Positions 17,218-25,716 of a stretch of DNA of 64,000 nt are shown here, one piece after another. A model generated the notes under the pieces. The model ran no database searches. It saw nothing but the letters and a program-made list of their open reading frames with translations, and had not been told where the DNA came from. Origin of the DNA: GWE2-42-39 sp034003625 (lineage in GTDB: Bacteria > Bacteroidota > Bacteroidia > Bacteroidales > Prolixibacteraceae). The stretch spans positions 1-64,000 of the forward strand of contig JAVEYG010000024.1 of NCBI GenBank assembly GCA_034003625.1, written 5' to 3'. Position 1 is the first letter of the stretch. Every line of letters begins with the position of its first letter. Position numbers and translations under genes: made by a program.

Positions 17218-18474
17218 CTATTTGTTAATAGCGTACTCTTTCATCATCTTTCCCAAAGCATCTATCATGTTTATTTTCAGAGATCCTGAATGAATTGTCA
17301 TTTCAGCTTTCCATAGATTGGAATTGATCAGGATCGGGAAATTATTATTCGTTTTTCCTTTTTCAATAAACGAATGCCGGTGAATGTGCCCGCACAACAT
17401 CAAATCGATGCCGGCTTCGTTCAGGATGGGCATAAAAAGGCGTTCCACCTCTTTCGTGCCGTGCCATCCCCTTTCCGAAGGGGGCATGTGCATAAACACA
17501 ATTTTCACCGGGGCCGCCCGAAATTCGTCCGACTCGACCACCTTTTTCAGCCATTTGGCTTCCTCTTCCCTGAACGGATCGGAAAGCGACAAACCATAAA
17601 AACGCACGTCGCCGTCGGTTTTATCTTCCCCGCTGTCGAGAAAAATGAAATAAGCCGGGCCATGTCGAAAAGCATAATATGCGTTACCTCCCGGAGCCGG
17701 AAAATAATTAAAAAATTCGTACGAATAAATTCCCCGGAATTCGTGGTTCCCGCGCAATGCAAAAAACGGAACATCGGAAGCAAAAAGCTCACAGGCGGAT
17801 TCCAGGTACCCATCGGCAATTTGCTGTTCCGACTCGACCTGGGTGAGCATGTCGCCGTTGAAAACCACAAAATCGGTATTCTTTTTCTTTACATCACCCA
17901 TCAATAACCTGAAAACCGAGTCATTGGCATGAATGTCGTTGACCATCGTTACACGGACTTCATCTTTTTCCGGATCGAGGGTAGTTACTTTGAACGGTTG
18001 TTGCTTCAAAATATCGCTTCCGTACGGGTCGCCCAGTACCAATCGTTTATTCCCTTCATTCAGTAGAACAGCCTGCTGGTAAATCCGATAACGGTAATTA
18101 GTCCCTTTTTCAAGCCCGGTAACCGGCACGCGGTGCAATTTCCCGGTTACCCGCCGCCCGTAAAGTGAATGGTAATATTTTGGGCGTTCTTTTGCATAAA
18201 AATGAGTACCGTCGTCGGGAGCGACTTCCACCCAAACCACTGACTCCACATTGGTCGCCCACACAACGGTAAATTCATTTTCGCCAACCGCCTGCACCCA
18301 GGGGCCTAAAGCCACCTTTGCAACCGGAAACAATTCTTCATATCCGGGAACTTTTTCCGGGTTCTGTGCATTTGTCTTTCCCCAAAAAATCAAAAGACAA
18401 CCGGATACCAATAAAATTTTTCTTATCCATTTGGAGAAAATTATGTATGTAAATTTTTGTAATCCATTATCCAT
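17218..18474 (-). CDS. Exported metallophosphoesterase with N-terminal Fn3-like domain
   Basis: 418 residues. After the signal sequence (to about 36) there is a beta-rich N-terminal domain of the kind found in purple-acid-phosphatase-like proteins (VQAVGENEFTVVWAT, VPVTGLEKGTNYRYRI). The calcineurin-like core follows, with metal-binding motifs NDIHAND, FNGD, RGNHEF, HMPPSE and CGHIHRH. It is expected to hydrolyse phosphate mono- or diesters outside the cytoplasm. Its place between a sulfatase and a polyol-permease-like gene suggests a role in dephosphorylating imported or surface glycans. Confidence 0.87.
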   Translation of the reverse strand: MDNGLQKFTYIIFSKWIRKILLVSGCLLIFWGKTNAQNPEKVPGYEELFPVAKVALGPWVQAVGENEFTVVWATNVESVVWVEVAPDDGTHFYAKERPKYYHSLYGRRVTGKLHRVPVTGLEKGTNYRYRIYQQAVLLNEGNKRLVLGDPYGSDILKQQPFKVTTLDPEKDEVRVTMVNDIHANDSVFRLLMGDVKKKNTDFVVFNGDMLTQVESEQQIADGYLESACELFASDVPFFALRGNHEFRGIYSYEFFNYFPAPGGNAYYAFRHGPAYFIFLDSGEDKTDGDVRFYGLSLSDPFREEEAKWLKKVVESDEFRAAPVKIVFMHMPPSERGWHGTKEVERLFMPILNEAGIDLMLCGHIHRHSFIEKGKTNNNFPILINSNLWKAEMTIHSGSLKINMIDALGKMMKEYAINK

Positions 18475-18647
18475 AACTTGTTATTTTTTAGAAAGAATTT
18501 AATTCCATATCAAATGTGTTTTTTGCATTTTTTGCTTGACCAAAAAACGAAACAAAAAAGTCAAGAAAATTTTATGCTTCGGCGCATAGAATGTTATCTT
18601 TTAAAGCTACTTTCCGGATGCGCCGTTATTGTTCCACTATTTTTTAA

Positions 18648-18693
18648 CGCCGGGTTTCAACCCGGCGCTACCAAGCGATCACCCCGACGGGGT
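18648..18693. repeat. REP-like double palindrome
   Basis: Two palindromes lie in the 274-bp gap between the phosphoesterase and MFS genes. The first has arms CGCCGGGTT (18648-18656) and AACCCGGCG (18659-18667); the second has ACCCCG (18681-18686) and CGGGGT (18688-18693) around one base. The pair GCCGGGTT...AACCCGGC plus CCCCGACGGGG resembles dispersed intergenic palindromes of Bacteroidota. It could also stabilise or terminate the transcript. The rest of the gap shows nothing coding. Confidence 0.7.
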
Positions 18694-18748
18694 AAAAACA
18701 ACTTTTCCTGCATCCTTTGGCTTTTTCAATCATCATTCGACATTTGTT

Positions 18749-19981
18749 TCACACTGTTTTTGCATTATCGGGCAAGGTGATAAAACGGGTCAGGAAAGCG
18801 CCGAAGAAATACAGTCCGGCCAGAATCCATATTACGCCTTCGCCACCGATCAAGCCGATGAATGCTCCGACAATAGCCGGCCCCACAAAGACGGGCAAAC
18901 CGGCGCCTAAGTTTAACACCGACACGGCAGCCCCTTTGTCGGTTTTCACCAACGAGGGCATCAAGGCCGAAAGCGGGACATAACCGGCCAGCAAGGCTCC
19001 CCATAACACACCGGCCAGCATCACGATCCAGAAATTACCGGACGAGAATTGCGGAGAATAATAGAAAAGCAAGGTGGTGATGCCACATCCGACCCCGCCA
19101 AACCACATAATTGTGTTTCGCCAGCCCACCCGGTCGCCAACAAAACCAAAGATCAGGTTAAAGGCTATATTAGCGGTAAAAATAGTCCCCCATATTTGCA
19201 GCCATTCGGTGGTGGTAAAATCATATTCGGCCATGTACATCGGCAAAAACACAGGGAAGGCAAATTGTGCAGTGGTATTAATTACCCGGACAATCCCCCC
19301 TAAAAGCACTTTCGGCTCTTCTTTCATAATGGTAATGCCTTTCAGCAATTCTTTCATTTTTTCTTTGGCGCCAGTACGCTCGGTTGTCTGTTGTTTCGAT
19401 TTATTCAATACCAACGCGAAAAAAGCGCCGATTAAAGCCCACAACACGGAAGTCCAGAGCGTATTCAGATGGCCAAAACGTTCGATGGCCCAACTGGAAT
19501 AATACGCGCCCAACACGTTCAAGCCTCCGGTAAACACAAACCAAAACCAACCAACGGCCCGTCCCAGCATTTCACGGGGGGCGCTGTAAGCAATCCACAC
19601 TAAAAACGAATACGCAAACAGAGGATAGCCAAAACCCCGCAAAGCATAGGTCATCAGCATTAACGGGTAGTCGAGAGAAGGAACTGAAAAACCCACAAAA
19701 CCAACGGTTCCAAGGAGGTAAAGCACCAGTCCCATCGCCATCGTTTTTTTCACCGTGTACGCTTCGGCCAACACACCCGAAAACCAGGCAGAAATGGCAA
19801 TCGTTATTCCGTAAACGGTAAACAACAAGGCCGATTCCTGAATGGAAAGCCCTCGTCCTACCAGATAGGGGCTCAACCATCCCTGTTCAATACCGTCGCC
19901 CATCATAAAAATCAGTATCCCTAAATAGGCCCATACCAGCTGCTTGGGCAAGCCTGCTTTGTCGAAGAATGATTTGTTCAT
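18749..19981 (-). CDS. MFS transporter, polyol permease (RbtT/DalT/CsbX)-like
   Basis: 410 residues from the ATG at 19981 (the TTG at 19987 is rejected). It has twelve hydrophobic segments. The N-terminal pattern LPKQLVWAYLGILIFMMGDG followed by IEQGWLSPYL and TVYGITIAISAWFSGVLAE closely recalls the ribitol/arabinitol permease group (RbtT, DalT, CsbX). I therefore infer uptake of a polyol or similar small product across the inner membrane. In this locus a polyol from a phosphodiester polymer is plausible. Substrate unproven. Confidence 0.78.
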   Translation of the reverse strand: MNKSFFDKAGLPKQLVWAYLGILIFMMGDGIEQGWLSPYLVGRGLSIQESALLFTVYGITIAISAWFSGVLAEAYTVKKTMAMGLVLYLLGTVGFVGFSVPSLDYPLMLMTYALRGFGYPLFAYSFLVWIAYSAPREMLGRAVGWFWFVFTGGLNVLGAYYSSWAIERFGHLNTLWTSVLWALIGAFFALVLNKSKQQTTERTGAKEKMKELLKGITIMKEEPKVLLGGIVRVINTTAQFAFPVFLPMYMAEYDFTTTEWLQIWGTIFTANIAFNLIFGFVGDRVGWRNTIMWFGGVGCGITTLLFYYSPQFSSGNFWIVMLAGVLWGALLAGYVPLSALMPSLVKTDKGAAVSVLNLGAGLPVFVGPAIVGAFIGLIGGEGVIWILAGLYFFGAFLTRFITLPDNAKTV

Positions 19982-20033
19982 CTGCAATTTTAGTTTTTAG
20001 TTTTGTTAGTGCGGCGAAACCGGTTGAAATTCA

Positions 20034-21623
20034 TCAATATCCTGCTGCCGCTGTAAAGTCGGTTGTAATTTTATTTTGTGTGTAAACATTCCCAAACCGG
20101 TCGGTTGCTTTTATTTCTAAGCTGGCACTTGGGTTCACCATCGTGTGAAGGTACAAATGTTTACAAGCCGGGCTGTAATTATCGGGGTTCCGGTTCAATA
20201 TCCCTATGTGATATCCCAGCGTCCAGGCATCTTTCGATGAAGTTGGCATGTGGGTAAGATCGGCCACTTTCATCCCGTTTTCGTAGGCTTCCACCTTCCA
20301 CTGGCTATCGGAGTTCCAAATATTGGCCACCACGGTATGGTCAGCCTGGTTAAAATTGAAATAACCGTACTGCCCGCCAAACGACACATTTCCGGGATGC
20401 AGTCGGATTTGGAAATCCTTGTTCAGTTTGGTCGGTTTGTAAAACCAGTTGGTTATGGTATTGCCACTAACATTGTACACGGCATAGCCATTGGGTGCGC
20501 CATCGCCGTTTAGCGTTGAGCGCCACCACGAGCCACAGGCTGCCGCGTGAACATGTTCGTAGGCGGCAACAGGTGAAGTATGGACATAATTTTCAGTGTA
20601 ATGCGTGTGCCCGCACATCAGGTGCAGCTCGGCAAAGCCCTGCAAAGCGTTCAAAATCTGGGTACGGTTGGCAATACTTGATGTTCCCCTGATCGGGATA
20701 TGATAATACACAATCACCATTTTTTCTTTCGGGACATAACTCAAGTCCTGTATCAGCCATTGCACCTGGCTGTCAGTAAACCCTCCTGAATAAGATGATG
20801 AATTTGAAAAGATCACATTGTCGAGACAAACAAAATGCACATCGCCCCGATTGAACGAATAATTGGTCGGGCCATATACTTTTGTAAAAGCATCGGTGGT
20901 ACGCGGTTGGGTAGTTACGGATGTGGCCACTTTGTCGTGGTTGCCAATGGTGGTAAACACGGGCATCGAACTGGACCCGATCAGCGCTTTCATCTGCTCG
21001 AAAAAAGCTGGTTTATCGCCAACCATATCGCCCATCGCCAAGCCGTAACTGGGTTTGGTCTCCGACTGGGTAAATATTTTGATGTCTTCCATCGTTTCTG
21101 TGCGGAAACGGGCCACCTCATCGGTATTGGTCACCTGTGGGTCGCCAATGCACAACAGGTTAAAATCTTTTTCAACAGCCGCCAGCTTTTTTAGTTTGAA
21201 GTCGTACCGCTTCGCTGTTTTTATTTCAGCATAAAACGAAGCCATTTTTACCGTTTCGCTGGCGGTGTTGATGGCATATTCCGACGGCGTTGAATAAAAC
21301 ACAAATTTGGCGTTTGCATTCTTTTTCATCTGGTAAATGCCTTTTGCATCGGTTTTTGTACACGAAAAACCATCGCTTACCACCACCTCTTTAACAGGGT
21401 TTCCCTGCTCGTCGCCAATAAAACCATACAAATCCATGCCCGGATTGGGAGTTATCACCACTTCCGAAGGATCCGGTTCATCCGGGATTATATCGTCCGA
21501 TTTCTCGCCACATTGTGCCAATCCCGCCAAAAGAAACACCATTATCAGGTATTTCGCCAACCGCTGAATATCGAAAAGATACCCGCCTGCTATTTTTTTA
21601 TACGTTTTCATCTCCACCTTCAT
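20034..21623 (-). CDS. Calcineurin-like phosphoesterase lipoprotein with MetallophosN and MetallophosC domains
   Basis: 529 residues with lipobox LAQC (Cys38). An N-terminal carboxypeptidase-regulatory-like beta domain (DLYGFIGDEQGNPVKEVVV, about 63-130) precedes the phosphoesterase core, which has CIGDPQVTN, AMGDMVGD, TIGNHD, YYHIPI and CGHTHYTE. A beta-rich C-terminal domain follows from about residue 370. This three-part arrangement is common in Bacteroidota surface phosphoesterases. It is predicted to face the periplasm or cell surface and act on a phosphorylated glycan or lipid. Neighbours are the MFS gene 52 bp downstream and a sulfatase upstream. Confidence 0.87.
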   Translation of the reverse strand: MKVEMKTYKKIAGGYLFDIQRLAKYLIMVFLLAGLAQCGEKSDDIIPDEPDPSEVVITPNPGMDLYGFIGDEQGNPVKEVVVSDGFSCTKTDAKGIYQMKKNANAKFVFYSTPSEYAINTASETVKMASFYAEIKTAKRYDFKLKKLAAVEKDFNLLCIGDPQVTNTDEVARFRTETMEDIKIFTQSETKPSYGLAMGDMVGDKPAFFEQMKALIGSSSMPVFTTIGNHDKVATSVTTQPRTTDAFTKVYGPTNYSFNRGDVHFVCLDNVIFSNSSSYSGGFTDSQVQWLIQDLSYVPKEKMVIVYYHIPIRGTSSIANRTQILNALQGFAELHLMCGHTHYTENYVHTSPVAAYEHVHAAACGSWWRSTLNGDGAPNGYAVYNVSGNTITNWFYKPTKLNKDFQIRLHPGNVSFGGQYGYFNFNQADHTVVANIWNSDSQWKVEAYENGMKVADLTHMPTSSKDAWTLGYHIGILNRNPDNYSPACKHLYLHTMVNPSASLEIKATDRFGNVYTQNKITTDFTAAAGY

Positions 21624-21676
21624 TAATCGTTTTCTTACTTGTTTTTTGAACTATTTTACATGACTTTTTTTTCCAC

Positions 21677-23266
21677 TTAATCGCCCAGCGCTTTCATCCG
21701 GAACGTTTCGTTTTCCGGAGTCCGATGCTCCTGCTCAAAAAGTTTTTCTACTTGTTGAACTATTTCCGGATGTGGGGAAGCCACATCGGTTTGTTCCTGA
21801 ATATCTTCCTCCAGATTGTACAACTGCACCTGCAAATTGCCTTTCAGTATATTTTTGCGCACGGCTTTCCATTTTCCTATCCTGATTGCCTGCTGACCGC
21901 CCGCTCCGGGAAATTCCCAGTACAGGAAATCGTGTTCTTGCTGATTTCCGGCGCCCAGTAAAGTGGGCAGAAAACTGATACCGTCACTATCATCCGGCTT
22001 TTCGGCGCCAGCCACTTCGCACAGGGTCGGCAACACATCGTAAAAAGCCGAAATCAGCCCGGTTTGCGAACCCGCTTTAATTTTGTGTGGCCAATGGGCG
22101 ATCATCGGGACACGGATGCCGCCTTCGGCCAATTCGCCTTTTCCCCAACCGGGACCGCATTTAAACGGTTTCGCGCTATCGAACCAGGGCGAATCGGTAC
22201 CGCCGGCATTGGCCGGGCCATTGTCGCTGGTGAAAATAATCAGCGTATTTTCATACAAGCCCAATTCTTTCAACACGGCAACCAGCTCGCCCACCTGCTC
22301 GTCGAGGTACGAAACCATTGCGGCATAGGTCGCGTGTGGGGAACGTGCCGGGAAATAATTTTTTTCGCCCAAATAGGGTTCCTCCTCGCCAAATTTTTCG
22401 CGATAATAATCAATCCAGCATTGGGGCGCCTGCAAAGCGGTGTGCGGGATTGGCGTCGCGTAGTACATAAAAAAAGGTTGTTCGCGGTTCTCGCGGATAA
22501 AATTGAGCGCCTCTTTTTGCATCACAGTCGGGGCATATTCGTTTAATGCAAAGCCCGAATAATTTTTTTCGTCATACGGATCGGCGCCTTTGGGCAACTT
22601 TGTTTTTTTATCTTTTGTACCGGGAACAATCAACTTATTGTCGAGCCAGACTTTTGTCGTGTCTTTCCATAAATAGCGCGGGTAATAATTCCATGCCTGG
22701 CGTTGGCAATTATGGCCAAAGAAAAAATCGAACCCCAGTTTGTTGGGGGCGCCTTCGGAAAGCGGCCCTCCCAGTCCCCATTTTCCGACCAGCGCGGTTT
22801 TGTACCCTTCTTTCTCAAGAATGGACGCAATGGTGCGGGTCCCGGCTTTCAACGGGAACTGCCCTTCCAACTCCGGATTTTTCTGCGTTTCCTCATAGTC
22901 CCACACATCGCCCCTGTCGGTCATTTCGTCGTTAGCGCGAATCTGGGCATGACCGGTATGCTGCCCGGTGAGCAGCACACAGCGGGAGGGTGAACACAAT
23001 GGCGCCCCGGCATAATGTTGTGAAAAGATCATGCCGTTGGCTGCCAACGCATCGATATTGGGAGTTTCAATTTTTTGCTGTCCGTAGCAACCTAATTGCG
23101 CGTAGCCCAGGTCATCAGCCAGAATATAAACGATATTGGGTTTTCTGGCTTCGTCCCCGTTTTGTTTCGTGGAGACATTTCCACACGAGAACAAGGCCCC
23201 GGCGGCTGCCACCGACAACGACGGAATAACGATTCTGTTGTATTTTGAACGGGTCATTGCAATCAT
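21677..23266 (-). CDS. Sulfatase (S1 family), lipoprotein
   Basis: A 529-residue sulfatase with lipobox ALFSC (Cys28), metal-binding LADDLGYAQLG at about 49-59, and the formylglycine motif CSPSR at 91-95 (Cys91). GKWGLGGPLSEGAPNKLGFD replaces the more usual GKWHLG, so the histidine of that motif is absent here; the SDNGP motif is present. It is distinct from the other sulfatase of the block, suggesting two different sulfate linkages. It starts 1 bp before the stop of the GH78-like gene, so the two are almost certainly co-transcribed. Confidence 0.92.
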   Translation of the reverse strand: MIAMTRSKYNRIVIPSLSVAAAGALFSCGNVSTKQNGDEARKPNIVYILADDLGYAQLGCYGQQKIETPNIDALAANGMIFSQHYAGAPLCSPSRCVLLTGQHTGHAQIRANDEMTDRGDVWDYEETQKNPELEGQFPLKAGTRTIASILEKEGYKTALVGKWGLGGPLSEGAPNKLGFDFFFGHNCQRQAWNYYPRYLWKDTTKVWLDNKLIVPGTKDKKTKLPKGADPYDEKNYSGFALNEYAPTVMQKEALNFIRENREQPFFMYYATPIPHTALQAPQCWIDYYREKFGEEEPYLGEKNYFPARSPHATYAAMVSYLDEQVGELVAVLKELGLYENTLIIFTSDNGPANAGGTDSPWFDSAKPFKCGPGWGKGELAEGGIRVPMIAHWPHKIKAGSQTGLISAFYDVLPTLCEVAGAEKPDDSDGISFLPTLLGAGNQQEHDFLYWEFPGAGGQQAIRIGKWKAVRKNILKGNLQVQLYNLEEDIQEQTDVASPHPEIVQQVEKLFEQEHRTPENETFRMKALGD

Positions 23267-23267
23267 T

Positions 23268-25571
23268 TTACTTGAGCATCTCCAATTTTAAAGAGGTATT
23301 GTTTTTCACAAATACTTCGTACCCGGAAGGCGCCGAATAACGGTATAACAGTTTGCTCCCTTTCTTTTCCCATTGAAGGGCGACCAATTCCTCATCTACC
23401 GGCATAGCGCCTTTGCACGAGCGGATGTCGGTATCATTAAACGTGATAAATAATTTTTTGTTGACACAGTCTACCTCCTTGAGGCCCAGTAAATCGCGGT
23501 AAAAAACATGGGCGATGTGCGAGGCAAACCCGTGGTTCAGGCTGGCGCGGGTGTGGATATTTTCCCACAAGGTACCGGTCAGTTCGGCCATGTAGGCAAA
23601 ATTGTCGACCGATTCGTGCGACAGTTGTTTCACCTGTCCGTTCTGCGAAAGCACTTCCAGGCGCAAATAATTCCCAATGAACGCATTCGATGGATAAATT
23701 TCTTCGTATGCTTTTGTTTCTTTCCGTCGGGGACCAAAATCTTTTACTAAGATATTCCACAAACCGGGATACATTTCGGGTGTTGCCGTTCCGAAAAAGA
23801 AGGCATAATATTGACAAGTTTCCGTCCGGTTCTCTTTCTGAGGAACCAGGTTTCCGTTTACCCGAATGGCATTATCGATAAAGAAAGTCCCGTCGAACGC
23901 CTGTTCGCGGATGGTTTTTCTGATTTTTTCCGCTTTTGTTCTTAATTCGGGAAGGTGATACAAACGGGCGGTTACTTCCAACATTTTCGCATACACCATG
24001 TTGGTCGGATAATTCACATCCTGCACAAAACTGTTGGCTTTCGACCATTCCACAAACACCCATTTTTCGAGTTTTTCCAGCAGCCCGTCTTCGTTTTCAT
24101 ACGGAATGAAATAATCAAGCAAGTCCATCACCCGTTGGCGCGAAGCCATCACCATTGCATGGTCGCCGCTGCGTTTGAAATATTCTTCGAGTTCCAAAAC
24201 GTACCACATCGCCCAGTTCGGGATGTAGTTCGCATTCGGATGGTCGGACGGATAGCACATGGGCAACATACCTTTGGGAAGGAACTCGAATTTTTCGGGC
24301 AATAAAAAGTTTTCCAGAAAATTGGTTTCAATCAGCGTATTTCCGGAAAGGTTGAAGGCCACCCGTGCCGTGAAATAGCTGTCGCACAACCATCCGGCGC
24401 GCTCGCGTTGCGGGCAGTCCATAAAAATATCGAGTGCATTTTGTTTGTAAGTTTCCACCGCTGCCTTAAAAATCAGGTTCAGCTTTTCGTCGTTGCACCA
24501 GAACGATGCCCGCGACACATCGGAATTGACGTACTGACGGATGTACGGTTCGCTGACCACACAGTCGCCTTCATCGATTTGTACTTTCAGGTATTGAAGC
24601 GTATACGGTTCAAACGATTCCAGGGTGTACTCTCCGGGCTGAAGCTGGTAATACAGAAAACTCTCAGAATTCAACCGACGGGCATTCACATCGCCTTTAT
24701 CGTTCAGTATTTCATCCCACGAGAATATTATTTTGGCCGGACTGTTCACTTTCACTTTGGCGCCAATGAACCCGGTTGAATTGCATTCAAATTGATAGAT
24801 ACTGTCGCCTGTTACGGCAGTGTGCTTCCGAATAGAATAATCGGGGTATTTTACCCTTCTTTCAATAAGGTTTTTATGGCTGGTACGTTCCAGCTGCAAT
24901 GGATGGAATAATTTATCTCCGGCGCTGACCATCCATTTGTTATAATCGGGGGTCAGGATATACGATTCGATATGCGGACGCTGGAAACTGTACAGGGGGA
25001 CATCTTTCACCCGCTGGTCGAGCATGGCCGCTTCAAATAAAACGCCGCCGCCCTGCGTCCCGGTCGCAACAACAACCCGTCCGTTTTCGGTGACCTCGGC
25101 CTGTAAAAAAGCCGGTTGGTTCAATAAATAATAATTGTACACATTGTATCCGGCCACTTCAACCGCGATGATATTTTCGCCCGGCTGGAGCAGGTCTTTC
25201 AAATTGTATTCATCGACCCGGTAGTAACCATGACCAGCCACACAAGGGCCATGCCCTAAAAATTTCCCGTTCACAAAAGCCCGGTAATCCGATGAAGCTG
25301 TCAATTTAAAAAGAACATCGGCAGGGTTGCCGACCTTGATTTTTGCCCGGAAACTGACCGTCAGGTTTTGCTCGGCCTGACGGGTATCGTGCCGCCCGGA
25401 AGTAGTCAGCGAATACGTTTTACCGGTATCTTTTTTCACGTTACGGCTGTCGACCCATACAGGGATAGCTTTCTGAAAGAAAACCTTGTCGGTTTTTTCT
25501 GAATTGGACTGAGATTGTCCTTTAGAACTGATGCAAAAAAATGCAAGGATAAAAAGTAACCGGTAGTTCAT
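23268..25571 (-). CDS. GH78-like alpha-L-rhamnosidase
   Basis: A 767-residue exported six-hairpin glycosidase. After a signal peptide come beta-sandwich modules (about 30-345; the DYRAFVNGKFLGHGP block is the jelly-roll typical of GH78), then the (alpha/alpha)6 barrel. The signature DCPQRERAGWLCD supplies Asp385, Glu390 and Asp397 with the spacing seen in characterised rhamnosidases, and the later GTLWENIHTRASLNHGF segment matches the family's second acid-containing region. It should remove terminal rhamnose or a related 6-deoxyhexose. It follows the SusCD genes and is coupled to the downstream sulfatase gene. Confidence 0.85.
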   Translation of the reverse strand: MNYRLLFILAFFCISSKGQSQSNSEKTDKVFFQKAIPVWVDSRNVKKDTGKTYSLTTSGRHDTRQAEQNLTVSFRAKIKVGNPADVLFKLTASSDYRAFVNGKFLGHGPCVAGHGYYRVDEYNLKDLLQPGENIIAVEVAGYNVYNYYLLNQPAFLQAEVTENGRVVVATGTQGGGVLFEAAMLDQRVKDVPLYSFQRPHIESYILTPDYNKWMVSAGDKLFHPLQLERTSHKNLIERRVKYPDYSIRKHTAVTGDSIYQFECNSTGFIGAKVKVNSPAKIIFSWDEILNDKGDVNARRLNSESFLYYQLQPGEYTLESFEPYTLQYLKVQIDEGDCVVSEPYIRQYVNSDVSRASFWCNDEKLNLIFKAAVETYKQNALDIFMDCPQRERAGWLCDSYFTARVAFNLSGNTLIETNFLENFLLPEKFEFLPKGMLPMCYPSDHPNANYIPNWAMWYVLELEEYFKRSGDHAMVMASRQRVMDLLDYFIPYENEDGLLEKLEKWVFVEWSKANSFVQDVNYPTNMVYAKMLEVTARLYHLPELRTKAEKIRKTIREQAFDGTFFIDNAIRVNGNLVPQKENRTETCQYYAFFFGTATPEMYPGLWNILVKDFGPRRKETKAYEEIYPSNAFIGNYLRLEVLSQNGQVKQLSHESVDNFAYMAELTGTLWENIHTRASLNHGFASHIAHVFYRDLLGLKEVDCVNKKLFITFNDTDIRSCKGAMPVDEELVALQWEKKGSKLLYRYSAPSGYEVFVKNNTSLKLEMLK

Positions 25572-25649
25572 GCGTTTTTTATTTTATGGAAACCGCACAT
25601 AAAAAATGCACCGCCTTTTTTGTTTCATATTCACTTTTTTTTGAAAAGA

Positions 25650-25684
25650 GCGAAATGCAGAAGAATTGAATCCCTGCATTTCGC
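25650..25684 (-). terminator. Hairpin between susD and the GH78 gene
   Basis: A perfect 11-bp stem, GCGAAATGCAG (25650-25660) and CTGCATTTCGC (25674-25684), lies 33 bp past the susD stop. On the minus strand the following TCTTTTC is only moderately T-rich. It may terminate or attenuate the susCD transcript before the downstream enzyme genes, or act as a processing site. Confidence 0.6.
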
Positions 25685-25716
25685 AACTTGCTCAAATACT
25701 CAAAACATGTATCAAA

